A stretch of 35,649 nucleotides of DNA, taken from contig DBYB01000002.1 of NCBI GenBank assembly GCA_002309995.1, forward strand, positions 44,960 to 80,608, given 5' to 3'. Below the pieces are notes generated by a model. The model saw nothing but the letters and a program-made list of their open reading frames with translations. It was not told where the DNA came from and ran no database searches. Within the stretch, counting starts at the first letter, position 1. Each line of letters opens with the position of its first letter. Of this stretch, positions 7,565-15,185 are shown piece after piece. Both the position numbers and the translations under genes were made by a program. This DNA comes from Bacteroidales bacterium UBA1197 (GTDB lineage Bacteria; Bacteroidota; Bacteroidia; Bacteroidales; UBA932).

Positions 7565-8803
7565 TTATTCGGATTCAATAAGCTCCAACAAACGGTCGAT
7601 TGCTTCCGTGTCGGGGATGTGCTTGAGGACGGGGGTGTTGCGGCGGTAGATGGTGACGCGGCCGCCGCCTTCGCCGACGTAGCCCCAGTCGGCATCGGCC
7701 ATTTCGCCGGGACCGTTGACTATGCAACCCATAACAGCGATGACCATTCCCTTGAGGTGCGAGGTGCGGCGCTTGACCTCCTCGAACGTCTCTTCCAGTT
7801 TGTACATCGTGCGGCCGCAGCCGGGGCAGGCTATGTATTCCGGCCTGTAGAAGCGGCGACGGGCTGCCTGCATTATTTCATCTGTGAGATGGGGATCGAC
7901 GCCGGCATCTGAAGGAATTTCATCGATTTCGCGGTCGAGTAACTTGGGGCCCCATTCGATGGCGGCATCGAGCATCGCGTCCGGAGCGGGCGCGGGAAGG
8001 GAACTGAAGCGGGACGCGAGGTAGTATGCTACAGGCAATTCATTTACAGGAGGTTCCGTAAGCGATACGCGTATGGTGTCGCCGATTCCTTCCTTGAGGA
8101 GCGAAGCTATTCCGACGCAGGACTTGATGCGTCCGGCCTCGCCGTTGCCGGCTTCCGTTACTCCCAGGTGCAGCGGGAACAAGTGCCCGCTTTCCTTCAT
8201 CAACTTAACCAATTCGCGGTATGCCTGAACCATCACCACGGTGTTGGAGGCCTTGAGCGACACCACCACGTTGAAGAAGCCCGCGTCGATACACATTTGG
8301 AGCCATTCCATCGCGGCCTTGGCCATGGCGAAAGGCGTATTGCCGTAGAGCTCCGTGATGTATTTGCCCAGCGAACCGTGGTTCAGCCCTACACGAACCG
8401 CAGTGCCGTGCTCCCGGCACACTTCCAGGAACTCGGCGAACTTGCGGCGCGCCGTGTCGTGGTCGGGGTGGAAATTGCCCGGGTTGATACGCACCTTCTC
8501 CACCACGGAAGCGCAGGCGATTGCAGTATCGGACGAGAAGTGGATGTCGGCCACCAGCGGCACGCTGCAGCCGGCTGCACGCAGGCGGGAGTGAATCTCC
8601 CGGAGCGCACCGACGTCCTGCAGTCCAGGGACGGTGAGGCGTATCATCTGTGCACCGGCAGCGGCCAGCTCCAGGCACTGGGCCACGCTGGCTTCCACGT
8701 CGGACGTATGTGTGTTGCACATGGTCTGCACCACGATGGGTGCGCCTCCGCCGATAACCAGTGAGTCACCGACCTTGACCTTAATCGTTTTCAGACGTTC
8801 CAT
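7565..8803 (-). CDS. ispG: 4-hydroxy-3-methylbut-2-enyl diphosphate synthase (flavodoxin/ferredoxin), short form
   Basis: A 412-residue IspG/GcpE, the [4Fe-4S] enzyme converting methylerythritol cyclodiphosphate to HMBPP in the MEP isoprenoid pathway. The TIM-barrel part spans about residues 5-265 (VQTMCNTHTSDVEAS, LVADIHFS, RINPGN, RVGLNHGSL, VVSLKASN). The iron-sulfur domain follows with C326 and C329 in CPGCGRT, C360 in MGCIVNGPGE, and E367. The sequence at both ends looks like the long Bacteroidota/plant type (about 600 residues), yet the linker at about 268-318 is only some 50 residues, so the extra middle domain of that type is absent. It is the last gene of a long minus-strand operon. 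Its start overlaps the upstream barrel gene by 23 bases. Confidence 0.95.
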   Translation of the reverse strand: MERLKTIKVKVGDSLVIGGGAPIVVQTMCNTHTSDVEASVAQCLELAAAGAQMIRLTVPGLQDVGALREIHSRLRAAGCSVPLVADIHFSSDTAIACASVVEKVRINPGNFHPDHDTARRKFAEFLEVCREHGTAVRVGLNHGSLGKYITELYGNTPFAMAKAAMEWLQMCIDAGFFNVVVSLKASNTVVMVQAYRELVKLMKESGHLFPLHLGVTEAGNGEAGRIKSCVGIASLLKEGIGDTIRVSLTEPPVNELPVAYYLASRFSSLPAPAPDAMLDAAIEWGPKLLDREIDEIPSDAGVDPHLTDEIMQAARRRFYRPEYIACPGCGRTMYKLEETFEEVKRRTSHLKGMVIAVMGCIVNGPGEMADADWGYVGEGGGRVTIYRRNTPVLKHIPDTEAIDRLLELIESE

Positions 8804-9623
8804 ATACGATATCCCTTGCCTGTTTCTTTATTTCTGCCGTTGTCTTGCCCGTTCGCTTTGTAAGCTGGAGATATACGCCCAGCGTCACTGCTATGTCGAT
8901 GGGGTTGGCGTAGCGGTAATAGTATGTGTTGTATGGGTGGAAAATCTCGTTGTAGTAATCGGGAGCGTAGAGGTTGCTGAAACTCCAGCGGCCGAGAACG
9001 TTCAGGTGAATTTCAATCGGGTCGAACATGAATCCAAGACCGGCGCCGCCGCAGAGGCCGTAATCGAAACGGTACTCATAGTCGCGGAACTTGTTCGTGT
9101 ATTCCTCGTCCAGCCAGCGGCCGCTCCTCTCGACGGACAAGCGGTAGCCCACGTAGCCTCCAAGGTTGGCCAGCACCTTCACAGGCGCGGCGTCGAAGTG
9201 CATCTGCATCATTGCGGGCATCTGCACTGTCTCCATCGTGATGTCGGTGGCGCCGTCGACGTAGCCCAGCGGGAGGCCCGTCTTGGGATCGTCCTCGAAC
9301 TGTACTCCCGAATGGCCATAGGAGAATCCTACCGTGACGCCGAAATACGGAATGTAGTTGAACATCTTCTCGTAGTGCGTGTACATCACGGAGAAATAAG
9401 TGGGCTGGAAACGGAAGGTCGAACCCATCTTGGTGGGGTTGAAGTAAACCGTCGAGAAGGTGGCTCCGTAGTTCACGCCTATCATATGGTAGTCGTTGAT
9501 GCTCACGGAACGCTTGACGTTGACCGTATCCAGGTATTCAGGACTATAGAGCAGCGAATCCACCTGCGCCCGCAGGGAAGACGCGCACAGCAGAACCGCC
9601 AGGACCAGGATTAACTTTCTCAT
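8781..9623 (-). CDS. Predicted outer-membrane beta-barrel protein
   Basis: A 280-residue protein from ATG 9623 with a Sec signal peptide (MRKLILVLAVLLCASSLRAQ). The frame is open far upstream, but that extension only shadows the preceding lipoprotein gene. ATG 9623 overlaps that gene's TGA in an ATGA arrangement. The mature part is rich in alternating aromatic and hydrophobic strands (YFSVMYTHYEKMFNYIPYFG, GLCGGAGLGFMFDP, IDIAVTLGVYLQL), as expected for a PorT-like or OmpW-like small barrel. After the last strand there is a basic tail of about 25 residues, so the barrel strand is not at the exact C-terminus. Specific function is unknown. Its 3' end overlaps ispG by 23 bases. Confidence 0.8.
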   Translation of the reverse strand: MRKLILVLAVLLCASSLRAQVDSLLYSPEYLDTVNVKRSVSINDYHMIGVNYGATFSTVYFNPTKMGSTFRFQPTYFSVMYTHYEKMFNYIPYFGVTVGFSYGHSGVQFEDDPKTGLPLGYVDGATDITMETVQMPAMMQMHFDAAPVKVLANLGGYVGYRLSVERSGRWLDEEYTNKFRDYEYRFDYGLCGGAGLGFMFDPIEIHLNVLGRWSFSNLYAPDYYNEIFHPYNTYYYRYANPIDIAVTLGVYLQLTKRTGKTTAEIKKQARDIVYGTSEND

Positions 9624-11410
9624 AACACGAAGATGTTTTTGACGTTGATCTCCTGCTCCACTTCGGCGCTCTGGGGGATTTCGATGAAGTCCTCCTCGCC
9701 GAAGGTGAAGTACAGCACGGCCTCGGGCTGGCGGTGCTCCAGCAGGGAACCGGTATCCACGATGGAGTTGCGGTTGCCGTCGTCGGTGATGCGGATGGAA
9801 TACTTGCCCTCCTTGAGGTAGGGGAAGGTGAGGGTGCAGTCGCTGTCGATGATGTACTGGCGCAGGATGTTCTTGCGCTTCTCGTCGAGCAGGTCGACGA
9901 TTATCTTGCGGTCCACGTCTATCATTACGGCCTTGAGGGTGCTGAGCATATCGTCGGTGGGCAGGGTCACCTTCACCTCCGTGCTGTCGGACCAGAATCC
10001 GTCGATGTCGCGGAACGCGTTGTGAGGGACCTTCAGGAAATAGTCGTAACCGGGCAGCAGTTGCTCCTTGGGCCTGATTATGTAGTGGCACAGGTCGGCG
10101 GTATCGCGCTCCACGGTGACTTCCCCGAAGAATTCCTTCTGCTTGGGATTGAGGTAGCGGAAGCGCAGCGAATCGAAGCTCTCGTAGATGATGGGGCGGT
10201 CGAAACGCAGCTGGAATCCGTCCTGCTCAACGTTCTCGGGCTGGGCGGTAAGTTTGAATGTGCAGGTGGTGTCTTCCTGCTTGAGGTTGCGGCGCGGGAT
10301 GCGCTGGAATACCCGCTTGCCCTCCGGCATAGGCAGCCTGAGGTGCTCAAGGGCTGGCTGCAGGCGGCCGAGCGAATCGGTCTTGCGGTAGTTTACGAAG
10401 AGGTGCAGGGTGTCGGGCGCCGGCTTGCGGCTGTTCACCCACAGCACCAGGCTGTCCTGCAGGATGTTGAACTGGGAGATGACCTCGTCGGCCTTGTAGC
10501 CCCTGAACCAGAGGGAATCAATCCAGACGTAAGGGGCCTGGAAGGTGATGTACGCGCTGCGGTCGGCCGTGCGCACCTTGTTCACAAGATACTGCTTGGT
10601 AGGCTTCTCGCGGAAGAGGCGCATCTTGTAATCAACCCGCCTCGCTTCGCACATCAGGGTGTCGGTCATATCGTACTTGAGCATCTCCGGGAGCGTGTCC
10701 GCGACGTGCACTACCGGGCGTATGACCGAATCTACGAATGCTACCAGGTCGTTGTCGGGGTCGTAGATGTTGTTGTTGGCCTCGTCCTTGATGGCGTACA
10801 GGCGGTACAGGGTGTCGGCCAGGTAGGGCAGGCAGAAGTAGCCCCAGTCGTCGGTCTTCACGGCCGCCACGGGGCGCTTGAGGAACACCGCCGAATCGCC
10901 CAGGTCCTTGTAGAGCATTGCCGTGGCTCCCTTGACCGGCTGCAGGGTGTTGCAGTCGAGCACCTTGCCCGTAACCAGCAGGGAATCGATGACGGGGCCG
11001 GTAGAGAATACGTAGGTGTAGCCCGGGAACATATTGCCCTCGTTGTTGTCGGCAAGGGCGTCGCTCATATTCAGGGTGTATGTGGTATTGGAATCAAGCG
11101 GCGACTCGAAGGAGACGATGAGGAACTTGTCCTTGATGCGTACCTTCAGCGGCTTCTCGGGAGGAGGGGACAGGAAGATGTTCTTCTGTTCCTTGATGGT
11201 GACGTACTCGTCGAACTTGAATATGATGCGCGAGCCCTCCGTGGGCACGTTCACTGCGCCCGGCAGGGGATTGATGTCGATGATGAGCGGAGGTATGGTG
11301 TCCTTGACGCCACCCGTAGGGGCCTGCGTCGTATTGGCGCAGGAGTGGATGAAAATCATCGGCAGGAAGATCGCCGCACAAACTATCAGTGGCAGGAGTC
11401 TCTTTATCAT
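9620..11410 (-). CDS. Ig-like (Big_5) domain lipoprotein
   Basis: A 596-residue protein with a lipoprotein signal ending in FIHSC (Cys24). Residues about 40-140 form a bacterial Ig-like domain of the Big_5/SbsA_N type: PPLIIDINPLPGAVNVP, IIFKFDEYV, FLIVSFESPLDSNTTYTL and ALADNNEGN. A carboxypeptidase-regulatory-like or prealbumin-like segment follows (TGKVLDCNTLQPVKGATAML, then YRLYAIKDEANNNIYDPDND). The remaining 350 residues are beta-rich with no recognisable enzyme motif. Large lipoproteins with this layout are common in Bacteroidota envelopes, and their role is unknown. The start overlaps the end of the (p)ppGpp synthetase gene by 4 bases (ATGA), and the end overlaps the barrel gene by 4 bases. 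This strongly suggests coupled translation. Confidence 0.85.
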   Translation of the reverse strand: MIKRLLPLIVCAAIFLPMIFIHSCANTTQAPTGGVKDTIPPLIIDINPLPGAVNVPTEGSRIIFKFDEYVTIKEQKNIFLSPPPEKPLKVRIKDKFLIVSFESPLDSNTTYTLNMSDALADNNEGNMFPGYTYVFSTGPVIDSLLVTGKVLDCNTLQPVKGATAMLYKDLGDSAVFLKRPVAAVKTDDWGYFCLPYLADTLYRLYAIKDEANNNIYDPDNDLVAFVDSVIRPVVHVADTLPEMLKYDMTDTLMCEARRVDYKMRLFREKPTKQYLVNKVRTADRSAYITFQAPYVWIDSLWFRGYKADEVISQFNILQDSLVLWVNSRKPAPDTLHLFVNYRKTDSLGRLQPALEHLRLPMPEGKRVFQRIPRRNLKQEDTTCTFKLTAQPENVEQDGFQLRFDRPIIYESFDSLRFRYLNPKQKEFFGEVTVERDTADLCHYIIRPKEQLLPGYDYFLKVPHNAFRDIDGFWSDSTEVKVTLPTDDMLSTLKAVMIDVDRKIIVDLLDEKRKNILRQYIIDSDCTLTFPYLKEGKYSIRITDDGNRNSIVDTGSLLEHRQPEAVLYFTFGEEDFIEIPQSAEVEQEINVKNIFVL

Positions 11411-12189
11411 ATCTTGTCCGTCTCGTCGCTGTCTGTGTTAATAAGTACCGATTCAATCTCCCTGGTGAGCCAGCGGTCAAGCCTGGAGTCGGCCTCGGAG
11501 ATGAATGCTGCGTTCTTGTAGGCCCAGTGGGCTGCGATGCCGTGCTCGGCGATGTCGTCCATACGTCGCGAGCGCACCTGTACCTCCACCCAGAGGCCGG
11601 ATTTGCTCAGCACGGTGGTGTGAAGGGCCTCGTAACCGTTTTCCTTGGGATGGCTCACCCAGTCGCGGAAACGGCCCTCCATAGGAGGGTAGATGGATGT
11701 TACAGTAGAGCAAATAGCGTAGGCCTGTGCCCGCTCCTCTTCAATGTCGTCGGTGTCGGGGGCGTAGATGAAGCGCACGGCCAGGAGGTCGTAAATTTCC
11801 TCGAATGTCACGTGCTTCGTATTCATCTTGTACCAGATGGAATAGGGCGTCTTGATGCGTTTCTTAATCGCAAAACGATAATCCTGCTGAAGCAGCGCGT
11901 CCGCTATCGGCTCGATGAAATCGTCCAGCTCGCGCGCCCGGCCGGTCAGCATTGCGTCGGTGCGGGAGGCTATATCATTGTATTCGGCCGGATGGACTTT
12001 GCTGAGCCAGATATTCTCCATCTCCGATTTAATCCAGTAGAAGCCGAGGCGATGGGCGAGCGGGATGAATAGTTCCATCGCCTGGGAGAGCATTCTCTCC
12101 CTTTCGGCCTCGGGAAGACCGTCTATCCGGCGCATGCTTTCGAGCCTCTCGGCGAGCGCGTTATATACCCTTATTCTCCTGTCGTCCAT
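11407..12189 (-). CDS. RelA/SpoT-type (p)ppGpp synthetase lacking an HD hydrolase domain
   Basis: A 260-residue protein. Residues 1-60 match only the last helices of the RSH hydrolase domain (AERLESMRRIDGLPEAER, then FIPLAHRLGFYWIKSEMEN). The HD metal-binding core is absent. Residues about 85-225 form the synthetase domain with key residues intact: R111-x-K113-x3-S117-I-x2-K121, D134 in EIYDLLAVRF, the PKENGYEALHTTV motif, E202/Q204 in VEVQVRS, and AEHGIAAHWAYK. The protein stops soon after, with no TGS, helical or ACT domains. It should therefore make (p)ppGpp but not degrade it. The frame upstream of ATG 12189 reaches a stop within about 20 codons and shows no HD sequence, so a simple wrong start is not the explanation. 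The upstream YihY gene ends one base before it. Confidence 0.85.
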   Translation of the reverse strand: MDDRRIRVYNALAERLESMRRIDGLPEAERERMLSQAMELFIPLAHRLGFYWIKSEMENIWLSKVHPAEYNDIASRTDAMLTGRARELDDFIEPIADALLQQDYRFAIKKRIKTPYSIWYKMNTKHVTFEEIYDLLAVRFIYAPDTDDIEEERAQAYAICSTVTSIYPPMEGRFRDWVSHPKENGYEALHTTVLSKSGLWVEVQVRSRRMDDIAEHGIAAHWAYKNAAFISEADSRLDRWLTREIESVLINTDSDETDKI

Positions 12190-12190
12190 A

Positions 12191-13123
12191 TCAGTTGAGC
12201 GCCTCCTCCGGAAGGCCGTAGTTCTTGATGTTCTGGAAGCTGTACGTTAGCTCAGCCCCGTAAATGATTATCTGCCAGCTGAAATTCATCCAAATCATAA
12301 AGAGCGGTACGGCAGCCAGCACACCGTAAACCGTATTCAGCCTGGCAACGAAGACCTGGGTTTCCAGATACAGGTACTGGAATGCAACGAATACCAGTGC
12401 GGCTATCGCGGCGGCCCTGAGGGCGTGCTTGTACTTCACTTCCGCTGCAGGTATGAACTTGTACATTGCGGACAGGGTGAAGGTGGCCACGATGTAGAAG
12501 CCCAGGTAACCGAGGAACTTGGGCAGGAAACGCAATTCCGAGAGGTCGAGACCCAGCAGATTGGTGAAGTTACCGTAGTATGCGATACCCGTACCGAATA
12601 TGATGACAAGGAAGGGGGTGAGCAGGAGCACCAGGATATAGAAACCTATGCGCTTGTAAATCTTACGCGGAATTTTCCTTATGCCCCACACGTTGTTGAA
12701 CACCCGCTCTACCTGGAAGAGCATCCATATAATGGTCCAGAGGAAGGATAGTGCGGCGATTACGCCCACCCAGCCGCCCTGGGCGACGTCGATGAGGTTC
12801 GCTGCCTTGTCCCTTATCATACTGAGCATCGTCGGATCCACCAGTCCCGTGAACATATCAAGGAACGAATCCATATAACCCTCGAGCCCCATACCGCCGG
12901 TTACCGCAAATGCGAAAGCGAGCAGCGGGATGAGAGACAGCGTCGCGAAGTAACTCAGGGCAACGCACTGGAAGCCCATACGGTTCTCGGCAAATGTGTT
13001 GATGGTAATGCGCACGAGTTTGATTACCGTTACCAGCCTGGCATAACTCTTCGACACAAGGGAGACCTTGTGCGTGTCGATGGACCAGATGCGGTCGGTA
13101 AACAAATCCCTGAGCCTGCGCAT
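12191..13123 (-). CDS. YihY/BrkB-family inner-membrane protein
   Basis: A 310-residue integral membrane protein of the YihY/virulence factor BrkB family (once mislabelled RNase BN). About six hydrophobic segments are visible, including YFATLSLIPLLAFAFAVTGG near residue 60, GVIAALSFLWTIIWMLF near 120, IGFYILVLLLTPFLVIIFGT near 165, and FYIVATFTLSAMYKF near 215. Family landmarks are VALSYFATLSLIP, FNNVWGI, and the C-terminal GAVLAAVPLFMIWMN-like segment. The molecular function of the family is unsettled. It is separated from ligA by 2 bases and from the synthetase gene by 1 base, in the middle of the long operon. Confidence 0.9.
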   Translation of the reverse strand: MRRLRDLFTDRIWSIDTHKVSLVSKSYARLVTVIKLVRITINTFAENRMGFQCVALSYFATLSLIPLLAFAFAVTGGMGLEGYMDSFLDMFTGLVDPTMLSMIRDKAANLIDVAQGGWVGVIAALSFLWTIIWMLFQVERVFNNVWGIRKIPRKIYKRIGFYILVLLLTPFLVIIFGTGIAYYGNFTNLLGLDLSELRFLPKFLGYLGFYIVATFTLSAMYKFIPAAEVKYKHALRAAAIAALVFVAFQYLYLETQVFVARLNTVYGVLAAVPLFMIWMNFSWQIIIYGAELTYSFQNIKNYGLPEEALN

Positions 13124-13125
13124 AA

Positions 13126-15174
13126 TCAGAACAGGGTTAGCTCTTCAACTTCTTCCGCTGCGGCAGCGGCGCCCGGCAGCATTGCGCGGAATTCCTCCTC
13201 GGAAACCACCGGGATGCCGAGCTGGCTGCACTTGCGCAGCTTCTCCGGCCCGGGCTTGCTGCCGGCCAGCAGGAATGAGGTGCTGCCGCTTACGGACCCG
13301 GAGCACTTGCCCCCGTGGTTCATTATCAGCGCCTTCATATCGTCCCGCGAGATGCTGAAATTGCCGGAAATCACTATGGTCTTGCCGGCCAGCGCGTCGG
13401 ATGCGGCCTCTCCGCCACCGTTGGTGGAGAATTGCAGGCCGGCCTCCTTCAGGCGGGCTATCTCTTCCAGGTTCTCTTCCTTGTGCATATAGTCGAATAC
13501 GCTGCCCGCAATCACGTCGCCGACCTCGGCAACCTCCAGCAGCTGCTCGCGGCTTGCGGCCGCAATGCTGTCGATGTCGCCGAAGTGCCTGGCGATGTCG
13601 CGGGCGGTAGTCTCTCCTACGAATCTTATGCCGAGAGCGAAGAGGACTCTCTCGAACGGCACCTTGCGCGTCTTGGCGAGGCTGTCGAGGAAACGCTGCG
13701 CCGCCCTGTCCTGCCAGCCCTCGAGGCTCATCAGCTGATACTTGCTGATGGCGTAGAGGTCGGACGGACGGCGTACCAGGCCGGTGGCATAGAACTGGTC
13801 CACGGTGGCGTCTCCGGCCAGCACGTTCATAGCCTTGCGGCCGATGAAGTGCACGATGCGCCCCTTTATCTGGGTGGGGCATCCGTCGGTGTTGGGGCAG
13901 AACCATTTGGCCTCGCCCTCCTGCTTCACCAGCGGCGTACCGCAGTCGGGGCAGCATCTGGGGAACTCCGGAGGCACTGCTCCCGCAGGCCTGAGGGCCA
14001 GGTTCACACCTGTTATCTTGGGGATGATTTCTCCGCCCTTCTCCACATAGACGGAGTCGCCAAGGCGTATGTCGAGCGAGGCAATCTGGTCTGCGTTGAC
14101 AAGAGTAGCACGGCGTACCGTGGTGCCGCCGAGCTGCACGGGGCCCAGGTTGGCCACGGGAGTAACGGCGCCGGTGCGTCCTACCTGATAGTCTATGCTC
14201 AGGAGCGGAGTGCACGCCTGCTCTGCCTTGAACTTATAGGCGACCGCCCAGCGGGGCGACTTGGCGGTATAGCCGAGCGCTCTCTGGGCCTGCAGTTCGT
14301 TAATCTTGATTACCACGCCGTCGGTGGCGTAGGGAAGACCGTCGCGGGCCGTGTCCCAGTAATCGATGAAATTTCGGACCTCCTCGATGTTGCGGCAGAT
14401 GCGTCTGTCGTCCGATACCGGCAGACCCCAGGAGGCCGCCTTGTCGAGCGCCTCGGAGTGGGTCTCGAACGGTATGCTCTGGGCGGGGATGTGGTACAGG
14501 GTGCACCACAGGCCGCGCCTGCCGACTTCCTCGGGATTGCCCAGTTTGAGCGAACCGGATGCGGCGTTGCGCGGATTGGCGAACGGAGCCTCACCTATGT
14601 CTTCACGTTCGCGGTTGAGCGCCTCGAAGGAAGAATAGGGCATAAGCACCTCGCCGCGTATCTCGAATTCCTCGGGATAATCGCCCTTGAGCGTGCGGGG
14701 GATGTTGGAGATCTGTCTGGCGTTCTCGGTGACATCGTCGCCCAGCACGCCATCACCGCGAGTGAGCGCCTGAACGAGGCGGCCGTTGCGGTAGGTGAGG
14801 CAGATGGCCGTGCCGTCGAACTTGAGCTCGCAGCAGTAGGTGAACGCCTCCTGCAGTGCCTTGTCGGCGCGGGCGGCAAACTCCCCGACCTCCTCGATGC
14901 TGTAGGTGTTGCCGAGCGAGAGCATCGGATAGCGGTGCGCCCGTTTTACGAACGAGCCGGACGACGGATCGAGGTCGCTGCCGACCCTCTGGGTGGGGGA
15001 GTCGGGAGTGATGAACTCAGGATACTGCGACTCCAACGCCTCCAACTCGTGCATCAGGAAATCGAATTCCTGGTCGCTCATGTCGGGGGCGTTGTCAATG
15101 TAGTATTTGCGGCTGTTCTCAAGGAGTATGTCCCTGAGTTCGGCTATCCTTTGCTGAGCTTCGGCGCGGTCCAA
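13126..15174 (-). CDS. ligA: NAD-dependent DNA ligase
   Basis: A 682-residue LigA of normal length. The adenylation domain holds the nucleotide-accepting lysine K118 in ELKFDG, preceded by the Ia helices (RKYYIDNAPDMSDQEFDFL). An OB fold follows (VGRTGAVTPVANLGPVQLGG), then a four-cysteine zinc finger (CCPDCG, then FCPNTDGCPTQ), helix-hairpin-helix repeats (ALGIRFVGETTARDIARHF) and a C-terminal BRCT domain (LAGKTIVISGNFSISRDD). It seals nicks during replication and repair using NAD+. The start appears to be TTG at 15174. No ATG or GTG lies between it and an upstream in-frame stop, and the first internal Met (residue 32) would remove conserved helices. It begins 11 bases after the phosphofructokinase stop. 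Confidence 0.96.
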   Translation of the reverse strand: MDRAEAQQRIAELRDILLENSRKYYIDNAPDMSDQEFDFLMHELEALESQYPEFITPDSPTQRVGSDLDPSSGSFVKRAHRYPMLSLGNTYSIEEVGEFAARADKALQEAFTYCCELKFDGTAICLTYRNGRLVQALTRGDGVLGDDVTENARQISNIPRTLKGDYPEEFEIRGEVLMPYSSFEALNREREDIGEAPFANPRNAASGSLKLGNPEEVGRRGLWCTLYHIPAQSIPFETHSEALDKAASWGLPVSDDRRICRNIEEVRNFIDYWDTARDGLPYATDGVVIKINELQAQRALGYTAKSPRWAVAYKFKAEQACTPLLSIDYQVGRTGAVTPVANLGPVQLGGTTVRRATLVNADQIASLDIRLGDSVYVEKGGEIIPKITGVNLALRPAGAVPPEFPRCCPDCGTPLVKQEGEAKWFCPNTDGCPTQIKGRIVHFIGRKAMNVLAGDATVDQFYATGLVRRPSDLYAISKYQLMSLEGWQDRAAQRFLDSLAKTRKVPFERVLFALGIRFVGETTARDIARHFGDIDSIAAASREQLLEVAEVGDVIAGSVFDYMHKEENLEEIARLKEAGLQFSTNGGGEAASDALAGKTIVISGNFSISRDDMKALIMNHGGKCSGSVSGSTSFLLAGSKPGPEKLRKCSQLGIPVVSEEEFRAMLPGAAAAAEEVEELTLF

Positions 15175-15185
15175 ATAAGGAGGTC

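Noticed and set aside
9624..10091. N-terminal extension of the outer-membrane barrel gene up to 10091
   Set aside because: The extra 156 residues are Arg/His/Gln-rich shadow of the lipoprotein gene, and ATG 9623 gives a clean signal peptide.
9734..11521. 595-codon plus-strand open frame opposite the Ig-like lipoprotein
   Set aside because: Shadow frame with leucine/valine/glycine-biased composition and no signal or motif. The minus frame has a lipoprotein signal and an Ig-like domain.
11407..13123. Frameshift that might have separated an HD domain from the (p)ppGpp synthetase
   Set aside because: The upstream frame runs only about 18 codons before a stop and has no HD sequence, and the preceding YihY gene is intact. 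The truncation looks real.
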